Part shown: piece by piece, positions 28,616 through 36,646 of the stretch
How the letters are laid out: each line of letters starts with the position of its first letter
How positions within the stretch are numbered: the stretch's first letter is position 1
Translations under genes and position numbers: made by a program
Source of the DNA: Prauserella cavernicola
GTDB lineage: Bacteria; Actinomycetota; Actinomycetes; Mycobacteriales; Pseudonocardiaceae
Reading direction: 5' to 3'
Assembly (NCBI RefSeq): GCF_016595675.1
Contig: NZ_JAENJH010000010.1
Location: forward strand, 62,001 to 126,000
DNA: 64,000 nucleotides
Notes under the pieces: model-generated
Told to the model about the DNA's origin: nothing
What the model saw: only the letters and a program-made list of their open reading frames with translations
Databases searched by the model: none

Positions 28616-30094
28616 ATGAACGATCTTCCGGTCATCCTCGGATCGGGAGCGCTCGTTCTGCTCGCCTCCGTGCTCGCCGTCCGGTTCTCGATCCGGCTGG
28701 GCCTGCCGTCGCTGCTGATCTACCTCGGCATCGGTCTGCTCATCGGCGAGGTCGGTTTCGGCGTCGACTTCGAGAACCCGCAGCTGACCCAGAGCCTGGG
28801 GCTGGCCGCGCTCGTGATGATCCTGGCCGAGGGCGGTCTCACCACGCGCTGGTCCACGGTGCGGCCCTCGCTGGGGCCGGGGATCGCACTGTCCACTGTG
28901 GCCGTTCTGGTGACGATCCTGGTGACCGGCTCCGCGCTGCACCTGCTGCTGGGCCACGACTGGCGCACGGCATTGCTGTGGGGCGCGGTGCTGTCGTCGA
29001 CCGACGCGGCGGCGGTGTTCTCGGTGCTGCGCTCGTCCGGCATCGGCAGCAGGGTCACCGGCACGCTGGAGCTCGAGTCGGGGCTCAACGACGCTCCGGC
29101 CTACATCGCCGTGGTGCTGCTCGCGTCGGGGGCCACGCTGACGTGGAGCCTGCCGCTGCTGGTGATCTACGAGCTCGTGGCCGGGGCGCTGATCGGCTTC
29201 CTGCTGGGCTGGCTCGGCGCGCAGACGCTGCGCAGGGCCGCGCTGCCCGCCACCGGGCTGTACCCGCTGGCCACGGTCGCGGTGTGCTTCGCGGCGTACG
29301 CGGCGGCCCAGTCGGGGCACGCCTCGGGGTTGCTCGCCACCTATGTCGCGGGCGTGGTGCTGGGCAACTCCAGGCTGCCGCACCGCTCCGACACGCTCTC
29401 GTTCGCGGAGGGGCTCGGCTGGATCGCCCAGATCGGGCTGTTCGTGCTGCTCGGCCTCTTCGCCTCGCCGGAACGGCTGGTGGACAACGTGGTGCCGGGA
29501 CTCGTCGCGGGCGCCGTGGTGCTGCTGCTGGCGCGGCCGGTGTCGGTGCTGCTGTCGGCCACGCCGTTCCGCGTGCCCTGGCGAGAACAGGTGTTCCTGT
29601 CGTGGGCGGGGCTTCGCGGCGCCGTGCCGATCGTGCTCGCCACCATCCCGCTCGCCGAGGGCGTGCCAGGCGCCGAACAGCTCCTCGACGCCGTGTTCGT
29701 GATCGTCATCGTGTTCACGCTGCTGCAGGGCGCGCTGATCGGGCCGCTCGGGAGATGGCTGGGGCTGACCACCGACTCCGAGCCGGAGGAGATCGAGGTC
29801 GACGCCGCGCCGCTCGACGAACTCGGCGCCGTGCTGCTGCAGGTGCGCATCCAGCGCGGCTCCCGGCTGCACGGGGTGTACCTCGCGGAGCTGCGCCTGC
29901 CGACCGGCTCCGGGGTGAGCCTGGTCGTGCGCAGGGGCCAGGGTTTCACCCCCGCCGACACCACGCGGCTGCAGGAACAGGACCAGCTTCTGGTGGTCAC
30001 CACACAGGACGTGCGGGCCGCCGCCGAACGCAGGATCAGGGCCGTGGACAGGGCGGGACCGCTCGCGAGGTGGAGGGGCGAGCTGGGCGACTGA
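28616..30094 (+). CDS. CPA1-family potassium/proton antiporter with TrkA-C domain
   Basis: 492 aa. About 12 membrane helices of the cation:proton antiporter-1 family, with SSTDAAAVFSVLR and LESGLNDAPAYIAV holding the Asp residues of the ion site. A cytoplasmic TrkA-C/RCK-C domain (~400-475, with GVYLAELRLPTGSGVSLVVRRG and LQEQDQLLVVTT) would gate it by a ligand. This is the NhaP2/CvrA layout used in K+ efflux and pH control. ATG has GGGAGGTG upstream. The 230 bp before it, after the PBP remnant, hold no gene I can support. Confidence 0.9.
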   Translation: MNDLPVILGSGALVLLASVLAVRFSIRLGLPSLLIYLGIGLLIGEVGFGVDFENPQLTQSLGLAALVMILAEGGLTTRWSTVRPSLGPGIALSTVAVLVTILVTGSALHLLLGHDWRTALLWGAVLSSTDAAAVFSVLRSSGIGSRVTGTLELESGLNDAPAYIAVVLLASGATLTWSLPLLVIYELVAGALIGFLLGWLGAQTLRRAALPATGLYPLATVAVCFAAYAAAQSGHASGLLATYVAGVVLGNSRLPHRSDTLSFAEGLGWIAQIGLFVLLGLFASPERLVDNVVPGLVAGAVVLLLARPVSVLLSATPFRVPWREQVFLSWAGLRGAVPIVLATIPLAEGVPGAEQLLDAVFVIVIVFTLLQGALIGPLGRWLGLTTDSEPEEIEVDAAPLDELGAVLLQVRIQRGSRLHGVYLAELRLPTGSGVSLVVRRGQGFTPADTTRLQEQDQLLVVTTQDVRAAAERRIRAVDRAGPLARWRGELGD

Positions 30095-30197
30095 GCGTGC
30101 CCGCGTCGCGGCGGCGACGGCGACGGGCCGGGCGGTGCCGAAGCCGCGTGCCGGTGCTGCGTGCCGGGTGCGCGGGGCAGCCGTGGACAATGGAGCC

Positions 30198-30827
30198 GTG
30201 AGCAGCGAGCAGTCACCCGAGCCGTCAACCAGCGACGCGGAGCCCCCGGCCCCCGAGCCGCCCCGGCAGCGCATCCTGCTGCTGGTCGTCGTCGCGGTGC
30301 TCGCCTACGCCGTCGACCTCGTCACCAAGATCGTCGCCACCGCGACGCTGGAGGGCGAGGAGCCGATCCGCATCCTCGGCGGGGCCGTCTACCTGCAGCT
30401 GGTCCGCAACCCCTACGCCGCGTTCGGCATGGACTTCGGCGGCACCTGGATCCTCGCGATCGTCGCCATGGGGGTGGTCGGCGCGATCATCTGGTTCGCC
30501 CGCAGGCTGCGTTCCCCTGGCTGGGCCGTGGGCCTCGGCCTGGTGCTGGCCGGCGCGCTCGGCAACCTCACCGACCGCATCTTCCGCGCCCCCGGGCCGC
30601 TGCACGGCCACGTCGTGGACTTCATCTCCGCCTTCGAGCCCAACGGTTCCTTCTTCCCGGTGTTCAACGGCGCCGACTCGGCCATCACCATCGGCGCCGT
30701 GCTGATCGTGGTGCTCTCGCTGATGGGCCGTGACTACGACGGCAGCACCACGAAGTCCCGCAAGGAGCAGGAGAAGGAACAGGAACAGGAACAGGAACAG
30801 CAGCAGGCTGGGGAGGACAAGGCGTGA
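30198..30827 (+). CDS. lspA: Prolipoprotein signal peptidase LspA
   Basis: About 209 aa, four membrane helices. It cleaves lipoprotein signal peptides before the lipidated Cys. The catalytic Asp pair is D126 (GNLTDRIFR) and D160 ([11 protein letters not shown]). RNPYAAFG replaces the common RNPGAAFS. GTG at 30198 is my choice (GACAAT lies 6 bp before it; GTG 30183 is an alternative). The C-terminus is a [15 protein letters not shown] simple repeat from iterated GAACAG triplets. Stop overlaps the rluD GTG. Confidence 0.9.
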   Translation: MSSEQSPEPSTSDAEPPAPEPPRQRILLLVVVAVLAYAVDLVTKIVATATLEGEEPIRILGGAVYLQLVRNPYAAFGMDFGGTWILAIVAMGVVGAIIWFARRLRSPGWAVGLGLVLAGALGNLTDRIFRAPGPLHGHVVDFISAFEPNGSFFPVFNGADSAITIGAVLIVVLSLMGRDYDGSTTKSRKEQEKEQEQEQEQQQAGEDKA

Positions 30828-31750
30828 GCGCGCGGATGTTGCCGGTGCCCGAAGGGCTCGACGGCATGCGGGTCGACGCCGGTCTCGCGAAGCTGCTCGG
30901 ACTCTCCCGCACCGTCGTCGCCGAGCTGGCCGCGTCGGGTGACGTGCTGGTCGACGGCAGGCCCGTCGGCAAGTCCGACCGGCTCACCTCGGGCGGCGTG
31001 CTCGAGGTGACACTGCCCGAGCCGGACGCCCCGCTGGAGGTCGTCGCCGAGCCCGTCGACGGCCTCAAGGTGATCCACGACGACGACGACATCGTGGTGG
31101 TCGACAAGCCCGTCGGCGTCGCCGTGCACCCGAGCCCCGGCTGGACCGGGCCCACCGTGGTGGCGGGGCTGGCCTCGATGGGGCTGCGCATCTCCACCTC
31201 CGGCGCCGCCGAGCGCCAGGGCGTGGTCCACCGGCTCGACGCGGGCACCACCGGCGTGATGGTGGTGGCCAAAAGCGAGCACGCCTACACGGTGCTCAAG
31301 CGCGCGTTCAAGGAACGCACGGTGGACAAGGGCTACCACGCGCTCGTGCAGGGTCATCCCGACCCGATCCGAGGCACCATCGACGCGCCCATCGACCGGC
31401 ATCCCCGGCACGACTACAAGTTCGCCGTGGTCGCGGGCGGTCGTGCCTCGGTGACGCACTACGAGGTGATCGAGGCGTTCCGGGCGGCCTCGCTCGTGGA
31501 CGTGAAACTCGAGACCGGCCGCACGCACCAGATCCGCGTGCACTTCTCCGCGCTGCGCCACCCGTGCGCGGGCGACCTGACCTACGGCGCCGACCCGGTG
31601 CTGGCGCGCAAGCTCGGCCTGTCGCGACAGTGGCTGCACGCCCGCACGCTCGGGTTCGCCCACCCCGCCGACGGCAGGCACGTGGAGTTCACGAGCGAGT
31701 ACCCCGCTGACCTCGCGGCGGCGCTCGACGTCCTGCGCGCCGAGTCCTAG
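30824..31750 (+). CDS. rluD: RluA/RluD-family 23S rRNA pseudouridine synthase
   Basis: 308 aa. An N-terminal S4 RNA-binding domain (~18-75) is followed by the RluA catalytic domain, with Asp139 in [14 protein letters not shown] acting on the target uridine. Other motifs are [12 protein letters not shown] and [16 protein letters not shown] overlap with lspA and a GGGAGGA site. lspA-rluD adjacency is common. Which uridines it modifies cannot be told from sequence. Confidence 0.93.
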   Translation: MSARMLPVPEGLDGMRVDAGLAKLLGLSRTVVAELAASGDVLVDGRPVGKSDRLTSGGVLEVTLPEPDAPLEVVAEPVDGLKVIHDDDDIVVVDKPVGVAVHPSPGWTGPTVVAGLASMGLRISTSGAAERQGVVHRLDAGTTGVMVVAKSEHAYTVLKRAFKERTVDKGYHALVQGHPDPIRGTIDAPIDRHPRHDYKFAVVAGGRASVTHYEVIEAFRAASLVDVKLETGRTHQIRVHFSALRHPCAGDLTYGADPVLARKLGLSRQWLHARTLGFAHPADGRHVEFTSEYPADLAAALDVLRAES

Positions 31751-31763
31751 TTCTGGGTCGTTC

Positions 31764-32804
31764 TCAGTCGTCGATCGACCAGAGCAAGGAGCGCTCGTCC
31801 GGTTCCGGGCGGGGGCTCCAGCGCACCGACACGACCCGTGTGGCGTCGGGCAGGACGTACACCGTGTGCCCACCCGTGGTCTCGCCCGGCGCGACGCCGA
31901 TCTTGTGCGGGGGCCGGGAGCTCAGCGAGACGGGCGCCTTCGCGATCGCCGCGCCGTCGGTGGTGATCAGCTCGAGGTAGTTGTCCGGCAGTGACGCGAA
32001 CGGGATCGGTCCCCGGTTGGTGATCTCGGTGTGCACCACGACGGCGCGCTCGCCCTCGTCGAGCCGGTAGCCCGCGGCGCCGAAGAGATAGTCGGCCGGG
32101 TCCTGCACCTCGAGCAGCTGCACCGCCAGGCGCTCGCCCTCTAGGCCCTCGGTCTGCAGCACGTCGCCGGATCGGCCGGTGCGCGGCGTGGCGGGCGCGG
32201 GGGGCGGTGCCGACGGTGGTTGGTCGCCACGCGCCCACAGGGCGCTCTGCGGAGGGCCCCACGTGGTCATCACCGGGTCCGGTGGCGGCGGCTGCTGCGG
32301 AGCGAGCGGTGGACGCTGCTGCGCGGGAGGCGGCGGCTGGTAGCGGCCGGACGGCGTGCCCTGTGCCGCGTGGGCGGCGTGCCCGGGGTGCGGGCCCTGG
32401 ACGGGATACGCGCCGCTGGGAGCCCCGTGGACGGGATACGCGCCGCTCGGCGCGCCCTGGACCGGGTAGGCGCCACTCGGGGCTCCGTGGACGGCCTGCG
32501 GCCCACCGGGCTGCGGATGCGGCTGCTGCTGCGGGTGCGGTGTCTGCTGCTGCGGGTGGGGGTGCGGTGGCTGCGGTGGCTGTGGCGGGGCACCCCAGCC
32601 ACCCGCGAGCGCGGCGCGCAGCCCGTTCGGGTCGCTCTCCACACCCACGAGCAGCGGCAGCCCGCTGGCCGAGAGGTTCACGAGCCGGTAGGCGACGTCG
32701 CGCGGATCCATGCCCACCTTGGCCGCGACCTCGTGCACCGCGGCCTTGCCCAGCTCCGCGAGAGCCGCGAGCAGGCGGGCGTCGAGAGGGTCGGTCACAG
32801 CCAC
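31764..32804 (-). CDS. Pro/Gln-rich protein with N-terminal winged-helix-like and C-terminal beta domains
   Basis: About 346 aa (GTG 32804; GTG 32798 also possible). Residues 1-60 resemble a winged helix (LDARLLAALAELGKAAVHEVAAKVGMDPRDVAYRLVNL). The middle is disordered Pro/Gln/His-rich and contains three near-perfect copies of a 10-residue unit, GAPSGAYPVQ or -H. The C-terminal ~130 residues form a beta-rich domain (RLDEGERAVVVHTEITNRGPIPF) like extracytoplasmic DUF4352-type folds, yet no signal peptide is visible. Function unknown. A TACGCT -10 at 32812-32817 lies 7 bp before the start: leaderless layout. Confidence 0.7.
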   Translation of the reverse strand: MAVTDPLDARLLAALAELGKAAVHEVAAKVGMDPRDVAYRLVNLSASGLPLLVGVESDPNGLRAALAGGWGAPPQPPQPPHPHPQQQTPHPQQQPHPQPGGPQAVHGAPSGAYPVQGAPSGAYPVHGAPSGAYPVQGPHPGHAAHAAQGTPSGRYQPPPPAQQRPPLAPQQPPPPDPVMTTWGPPQSALWARGDQPPSAPPPAPATPRTGRSGDVLQTEGLEGERLAVQLLEVQDPADYLFGAAGYRLDEGERAVVVHTEITNRGPIPFASLPDNYLELITTDGAAIAKAPVSLSSRPPHKIGVAPGETTGGHTVYVLPDATRVVSVRWSPRPEPDERSLLWSIDD

Positions 32805-32811
32805 GCGGAGA

Positions 32812-32843
32812 AGCGTAGTCGGATGGCCCCCCGTCAGTATGCT
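32812..32843. promoter_or_regulatory. Divergent pair of -10 elements
   Basis: On the minus strand TACGCT (32812-32817) lies 7 bp before the GTG of the Pro/Gln-rich gene. On the plus strand TATGCT (32838-32843) lies 6 bp before the ATG of the DUF885 gene. Both genes would be leaderless, and the two promoters share a 45-bp gap. Confidence 0.45.
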
Positions 32844-32849
32844 GCGGCC

Positions 32850-34517
32850 ATGACCGCTGTGGCCGCGCTCGCGGACGAGTACATGGACCTGCTGTTCGAC
32901 GCCGACCCGCTGTGGCCCGCTCTGCTGGGGATGGAATCGCCGAGGAACGGACTCGAGCAACTCAGCGAGGAGGCCGAGCAGCGGCACCGCGCGTCCTTGC
33001 TCGAGCTCACCGAGCGGGCGAGGGAACTCGACTCCGCCGCGCTGGCGCCACAGGACCGCGTGACGCGCGACGTGCTGATCATCTCGGCCACGGCCGCGAT
33101 CGACCAGATCGACGCGCGACTGACCGAGTTCAGCATCAGCCCGCTGTTCGTGGTGCCCGTGGCAGGCCTGCTGAACCTCCTGCCGATGGTGCCGGTGGGC
33201 GACGCCGTGCAGGCCGCCGCCCAGCTCGACCGGCTCGCCGCGATCCCTGCCTTCCTCGAGCAGGTGGCGCAGCGTCACCGCGACGGCGTGGCCGCTGGCC
33301 GGGTCCCGGTCGCGCGGCTCGTGCGGGGCGCCATCGAGCACCTCGACCGCTACCTGGCCGAACCGGACGCCGACCCGCTGGCGCGCCAGACCGCACCCGA
33401 CGGGGACTTCGCCGAGCGCCGGTCCGCGCTGCTGTCCGAGGTCGTGCACCCGGCGTTCGCGGCCTACCGCGACGTGCTCGAGGCCGAGATCTTGCCGCAC
33501 GGCAGGTCCGACGAGCGGCCCGGTCTGTGTCACCTGCCCGGCGGGGAGTCGACCTACGCCGCCCTCGCGCGCGTGCACACCACCACCGACCGCAGCCCCG
33601 ACGAGCTGCACGCCACCGGGCTGCGGATCATCGAACAGCTCGCCGTGGAGTACTCCAAGATCGGCGGGCGGGCGTTCGGCACCCACAGCGTTCCCGACAT
33701 CTTCGCGCGCCTGCGCACCGATCCCGCGCTGCGCTGGAAGTCCGAGGACGAGCTGCTGGACACGGCGCGCTCGGCGATCGCGCGCGCCGAACAGGCCGCG
33801 CCGGGCTGGTTCGGCAGCATCCCCGAGCAGCCGTGCGCCGTGGAGCCGGTGCCGCCCGCCGACGCGCCCGGCTCCGTGGCGGCCTTCTACCTGCTGCCCT
33901 CCGCGGACGGCTCCCGGCCGGGCACGTACTTCGCCAACACCTACGAGGTGACCGAGCGCCAGCGCTGCACGGCCGAGGTCACCGCGTTCCACGAGGCCGT
34001 ACCCGGCCACCACTTCCAGCTCAGCACCGCGCTCGGGCTCACCGACCTGCCGCTGCTGCGCAGGCTGGGCAACTTCAACGCGTACTCGGAGGGCTGGGGG
34101 CTCTACTCGGAGCGGCTCGCCCACGAGATGGGGCTCTACTCCGACGACCTCGCGCTGCTCGGCATGCTCAGCCTCGACTCGACGCGGGCGGGCAGGCTCG
34201 TGGTCGACACCGGCCTGCACGCGCTGGGCTGGAGCAGGCAGCAGGCGATCGACTTCCTGCTGGCCAACTCGCCGATGACCGAGGTGGAGGTCATCGCCGA
34301 GGTCGACCGCTACATCGTCTACCCGGGCCAGGCGCTGGCGTACATGGTGGGCAGGCTCGAGATCGAGCGCGTGCGGGCCGACGCGGAGCGGGCACTCGGT
34401 GAGCGCTTCGACATCAAGGCCTTCCACGACCTGGTGCTGGGCGTCGGCGCGGTGCCGATGTCGGTGCTGGCCGACGTCGTGGCCGACTGGGTGGCTGCCT
34501 CTGCCTCGGCCGGTTAG
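32850..34517 (+). CDS. DUF885 family zinc-metallopeptidase-like protein
   Basis: 555 aa. The metal motif HEAVPGHH is at 381-388 (H381, E382, H387/H388), followed by FNAYSEGWGLYSERLAHEMG, the second signature of the DUF885 family. The fold is mostly helical and related to M3/M32-type peptidases. No signal peptide, so probably cytoplasmic. Start ATG 32850 has no Shine-Dalgarno but has TATGCT 6 bp upstream. Substrate unknown; the family is common in actinobacteria. Confidence 0.87.
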   Translation: MTAVAALADEYMDLLFDADPLWPALLGMESPRNGLEQLSEEAEQRHRASLLELTERARELDSAALAPQDRVTRDVLIISATAAIDQIDARLTEFSISPLFVVPVAGLLNLLPMVPVGDAVQAAAQLDRLAAIPAFLEQVAQRHRDGVAAGRVPVARLVRGAIEHLDRYLAEPDADPLARQTAPDGDFAERRSALLSEVVHPAFAAYRDVLEAEILPHGRSDERPGLCHLPGGESTYAALARVHTTTDRSPDELHATGLRIIEQLAVEYSKIGGRAFGTHSVPDIFARLRTDPALRWKSEDELLDTARSAIARAEQAAPGWFGSIPEQPCAVEPVPPADAPGSVAAFYLLPSADGSRPGTYFANTYEVTERQRCTAEVTAFHEAVPGHHFQLSTALGLTDLPLLRRLGNFNAYSEGWGLYSERLAHEMGLYSDDLALLGMLSLDSTRAGRLVVDTGLHALGWSRQQAIDFLLANSPMTEVEVIAEVDRYIVYPGQALAYMVGRLEIERVRADAERALGERFDIKAFHDLVLGVGAVPMSVLADVVADWVAASASAG

Positions 34518-35185
34518 CGGGCCACGCCGGTGAGCCTGGCGAACACCACCACGGCGTCGGGTTCGGCGGCGGAGGAGTCGAACTGGCCGGACACGCTGAG
34601 CAGGCGCAGGTCGGGGTGGTCGCTGGGCGCGGTGGCCAGTGCCCGCGCCGCGTCGTGGGCCACGGTCTGCACGCGGTAGACGGTGAAGACCGCGGTGGTG
34701 CCGTCGGCCCTGCCCACGGACACCTCCGCGCCCGGCCGCACGTCGCCGAGCGGGTAGAACGCCCCGTGTTCGTAGGCGAAGTCGGTGTGCCCGGTGAGCA
34801 CGGCGGCGCCGCGTTCGCCGGGGGTGCCGTTCTCAGCCAGCCAGCCCACGGTCGCCGCGGTGCCAGGCACCTCGAGCACCCCGGTGGGGGTGCGGCCCAG
34901 TTCGGCGAGCGCGTCGGTCTCGAGCCCGATCTCGGGCACGTGCAGCGAGCCGGGCACCGACGCCGGCAGGGGATCGTGGGCGCGAGGGACAGGGCCGTCG
35001 AGTACCTCGCCGCGGTCGGTCAGCGTGCCGGGGCCGAGCGGTGTCGCGTGGTCGAGTGCCTCGTCGGCGGGCTGCGAGCGCGCGAGCGTCACGGTGGTCA
35101 GCACCGCCGCGAGCGTGACGACCACGGCGGCCGCCACAGCCCCCAGCCTGCCCGCGTCGTCACGTGTGTTTACGGTCACAGACAC
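34514..35185 (-). CDS. Class F sortase-like protein lacking the catalytic cysteine
   Basis: 223 aa from GTG 35185. One N-terminal membrane helix (~13-34), then a sortase beta-barrel domain: LHVPEIGLETDALAELG, VGWLAENGTPGERGAAVLTGHTD with catalytic-type His133, GDVRPGAEVSV, and LRLLSVSGQFD near the end. In class F sortases the last motif is usually L-x-T-C-G-G-x-F-D. Here the Cys is Ser199 (codon TCC) and the preceding Thr is Val. The Arg usually preceding the final VVV strand is also absent (EPDAVVVFA). It should not perform normal transpeptidation. The end overlaps the DUF885 stop by 4 bp on the other strand. Confidence 0.8.
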   Translation of the reverse strand: MSVTVNTRDDAGRLGAVAAAVVVTLAAVLTTVTLARSQPADEALDHATPLGPGTLTDRGEVLDGPVPRAHDPLPASVPGSLHVPEIGLETDALAELGRTPTGVLEVPGTAATVGWLAENGTPGERGAAVLTGHTDFAYEHGAFYPLGDVRPGAEVSVGRADGTTAVFTVYRVQTVAHDAARALATAPSDHPDLRLLSVSGQFDSSAAEPDAVVVFARLTGVAR

Positions 35186-35229
35186 CGGAGCTCGCCGCTC
35201 GTTCGGACCACGGCACGCGTTCGGCTCAT
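35176..35229 (-). CDS. Possible 17-residue leader ORF ahead of the sortase-like gene
   Basis: An ATG at 35229 has the best ribosome site in this stretch (GGAGGGG 8-9 bp upstream) but reads only MSRTRAVVRTSGELRCL before a TGA that overlaps the start region of the sortase frame (GTGTCTGTGA). It could be a coupling leader peptide, or the true start of the downstream gene separated by a frameshift. Coding status is uncertain. Confidence 0.3.
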   Translation of the reverse strand: MSRTRAVVRTSGELRCL

Positions 35230-35435
35230 GGCCGCCCCCTCCACCTGGAGTTTCCCGCTCTGTCCCGTCGGCAGGCGCCGCCGTCGGACACTCGATGCCT
35301 GCTGATCGCACCAACCGGTATGTGGCGTTACGGCCCCTAGCGTCACACGATTAAATGTCACTCATTCGGGTTATACAGTCGTGATCCGCCTACAGTAGTG
35401 GGAATGTCCGAATTGGCGGCGGACAGGAGGACAGG

Positions 35436-36407
35436 GTGAGAACGGCGGCGACAACGACGACCTCGACGACGGTGGGCGTACTCGACGTGGGGTGCTTCAG
35501 CGCTCGGCTACTGGTGGCCGCGCGTGGCGGATCCCTGCTCGACCCCGTGTTCAGCCACAAGACTCGCCTGCGCCTTGACCGCGCGCTCGATTCCTCGGGA
35601 CGACTCGGCACCAAGGGCGTCGAGGCGATCATCGCCGCCGTGGCGAAGGAGAGCGGGCTCGCCGCACGGCACGGCGTCAGCACCGTGTTCCCGCTGGCCA
35701 CCTCGTCGATCCGCGACGCGTGCAACTCGGCCGAGGTCGTGGAGCGAGTGCGCCGCGAGACCGGGACCGAACTGCGATTCCTCAGCGGCCAGCGCGAGGC
35801 CGAGCTGTCCTACCTCGCCGCGCGCCGCTGGTTCGGCGCCGCGGCGGGACCGCTGGCCGTGCTCGACATCGGCGGCGGCACGGTCGAGTTCGCCGCGGGC
35901 GACGGCGGGCAGGCCGCGTTCGCGCGTTCGCTGCGGCTCGGCGCCAGGGAGACCACCCGGACCTGGCTCAACGCCGAGGTGCCGTCACGCGAGAGCATCG
36001 ACGCACTGCGCGGGTTCGCCCTCGACCGCGCCAGGGCCGCCTTCGCCGAAGCGGAGCCCGAGCTGCGTGGCTACCGCACCATCGGCTGCTCGAAGGTGCT
36101 GAACCAGCTCGCGCGCCTCACGGGCGCCAGGCCGGGCCGCGCCGCGGCATCGGTGGAGCTGCACGTCGACGACCTGCGCACCTGGATTCCCCGGCTCGCC
36201 GTGATGCCGGCGGCTCGCCGCGCCGACCTGCCCGGTATCTCGCGCTCGCGCGCGCACCAGGCGCTGGCCGGAGCCGTGGTCGCGGAAGCCCTGCTGACCG
36301 TGCTCGGCGGCTCGCTGGTCGTGTGCCCGTGGTCCACGACCCAGGGCCTGTTGCTGACCCTGCTCGACCAGGCCGAGCAGGAAGATCCGTGCTTGTCGGT
36401 CGCATGA
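35436..36407 (+). CDS. Ppx/GppA-family phosphatase (exopolyphosphatase-like)
   Basis: 323 aa of the actin-like ASKHA fold. Two phosphate-binding loops are visible: VGVLDVGCFSARLLV near the N-terminus (the usual DIGSNSxRL here reads DVGCFSARL) and VLDIGGGTVEFA in the second half. LSGQREAELSYLAARRWF is a further family segment. Members hydrolyse polyphosphate or pppGpp. The GTG start has GGACAGGAGG upstream. The single-domain length (~320) matches the short actinobacterial type. Confidence 0.9.
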   Translation: MRTAATTTTSTTVGVLDVGCFSARLLVAARGGSLLDPVFSHKTRLRLDRALDSSGRLGTKGVEAIIAAVAKESGLAARHGVSTVFPLATSSIRDACNSAEVVERVRRETGTELRFLSGQREAELSYLAARRWFGAAAGPLAVLDIGGGTVEFAAGDGGQAAFARSLRLGARETTRTWLNAEVPSRESIDALRGFALDRARAAFAEAEPELRGYRTIGCSKVLNQLARLTGARPGRAAASVELHVDDLRTWIPRLAVMPAARRADLPGISRSRAHQALAGAVVAEALLTVLGGSLVVCPWSTTQGLLLTLLDQAEQEDPCLSVA

Positions 36408-36454
36408 GGCCGTGCCACCTGACAACGACCGCGGAGGAGAGTAGAGATCGAGAC

Positions 36455-36637
36455 ATGCACAGCGACGACGTGAACCGCGAGGAACCGGAGCGGAAGCTGT
36501 CGCCGGATGTCCCGGCTCCGCCCGGCCACGACTTCGACCACGGCACCGAGGACGTCCCCGAGCCGCCCAACAAGAACGAGATCCAGACCGGCGACGACGT
36601 CACCCCCGACGCGGGCGAGCTCGAACCCCCGGACTGA
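36455..36637 (+). CDS. Small acidic hydrophilic protein
   Basis: 60 aa rich in Asp, Glu and Pro (MHSDDVNREEPERKLSPDVP...). No membrane segment or known domain. It starts 48 bp after the Ppx/GppA gene, with GGAGGAG about 17 bp upstream, longer than ideal. Probably a disordered conserved peptide co-transcribed with its neighbour; coding potential is moderate. Confidence 0.5.
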   Translation: MHSDDVNREEPERKLSPDVPAPPGHDFDHGTEDVPEPPNKNEIQTGDDVTPDAGELEPPD

Positions 36638-36646
36638 CCGGCGCAG

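Noticed and set aside
31764-34427. 887-codon minus-strand frame covering the DUF885 gene
   Set aside because: Only the last ~346 codons carry recognisable domains; the rest is the antisense of the DUF885 gene, which has clear catalytic motifs on the plus strand.
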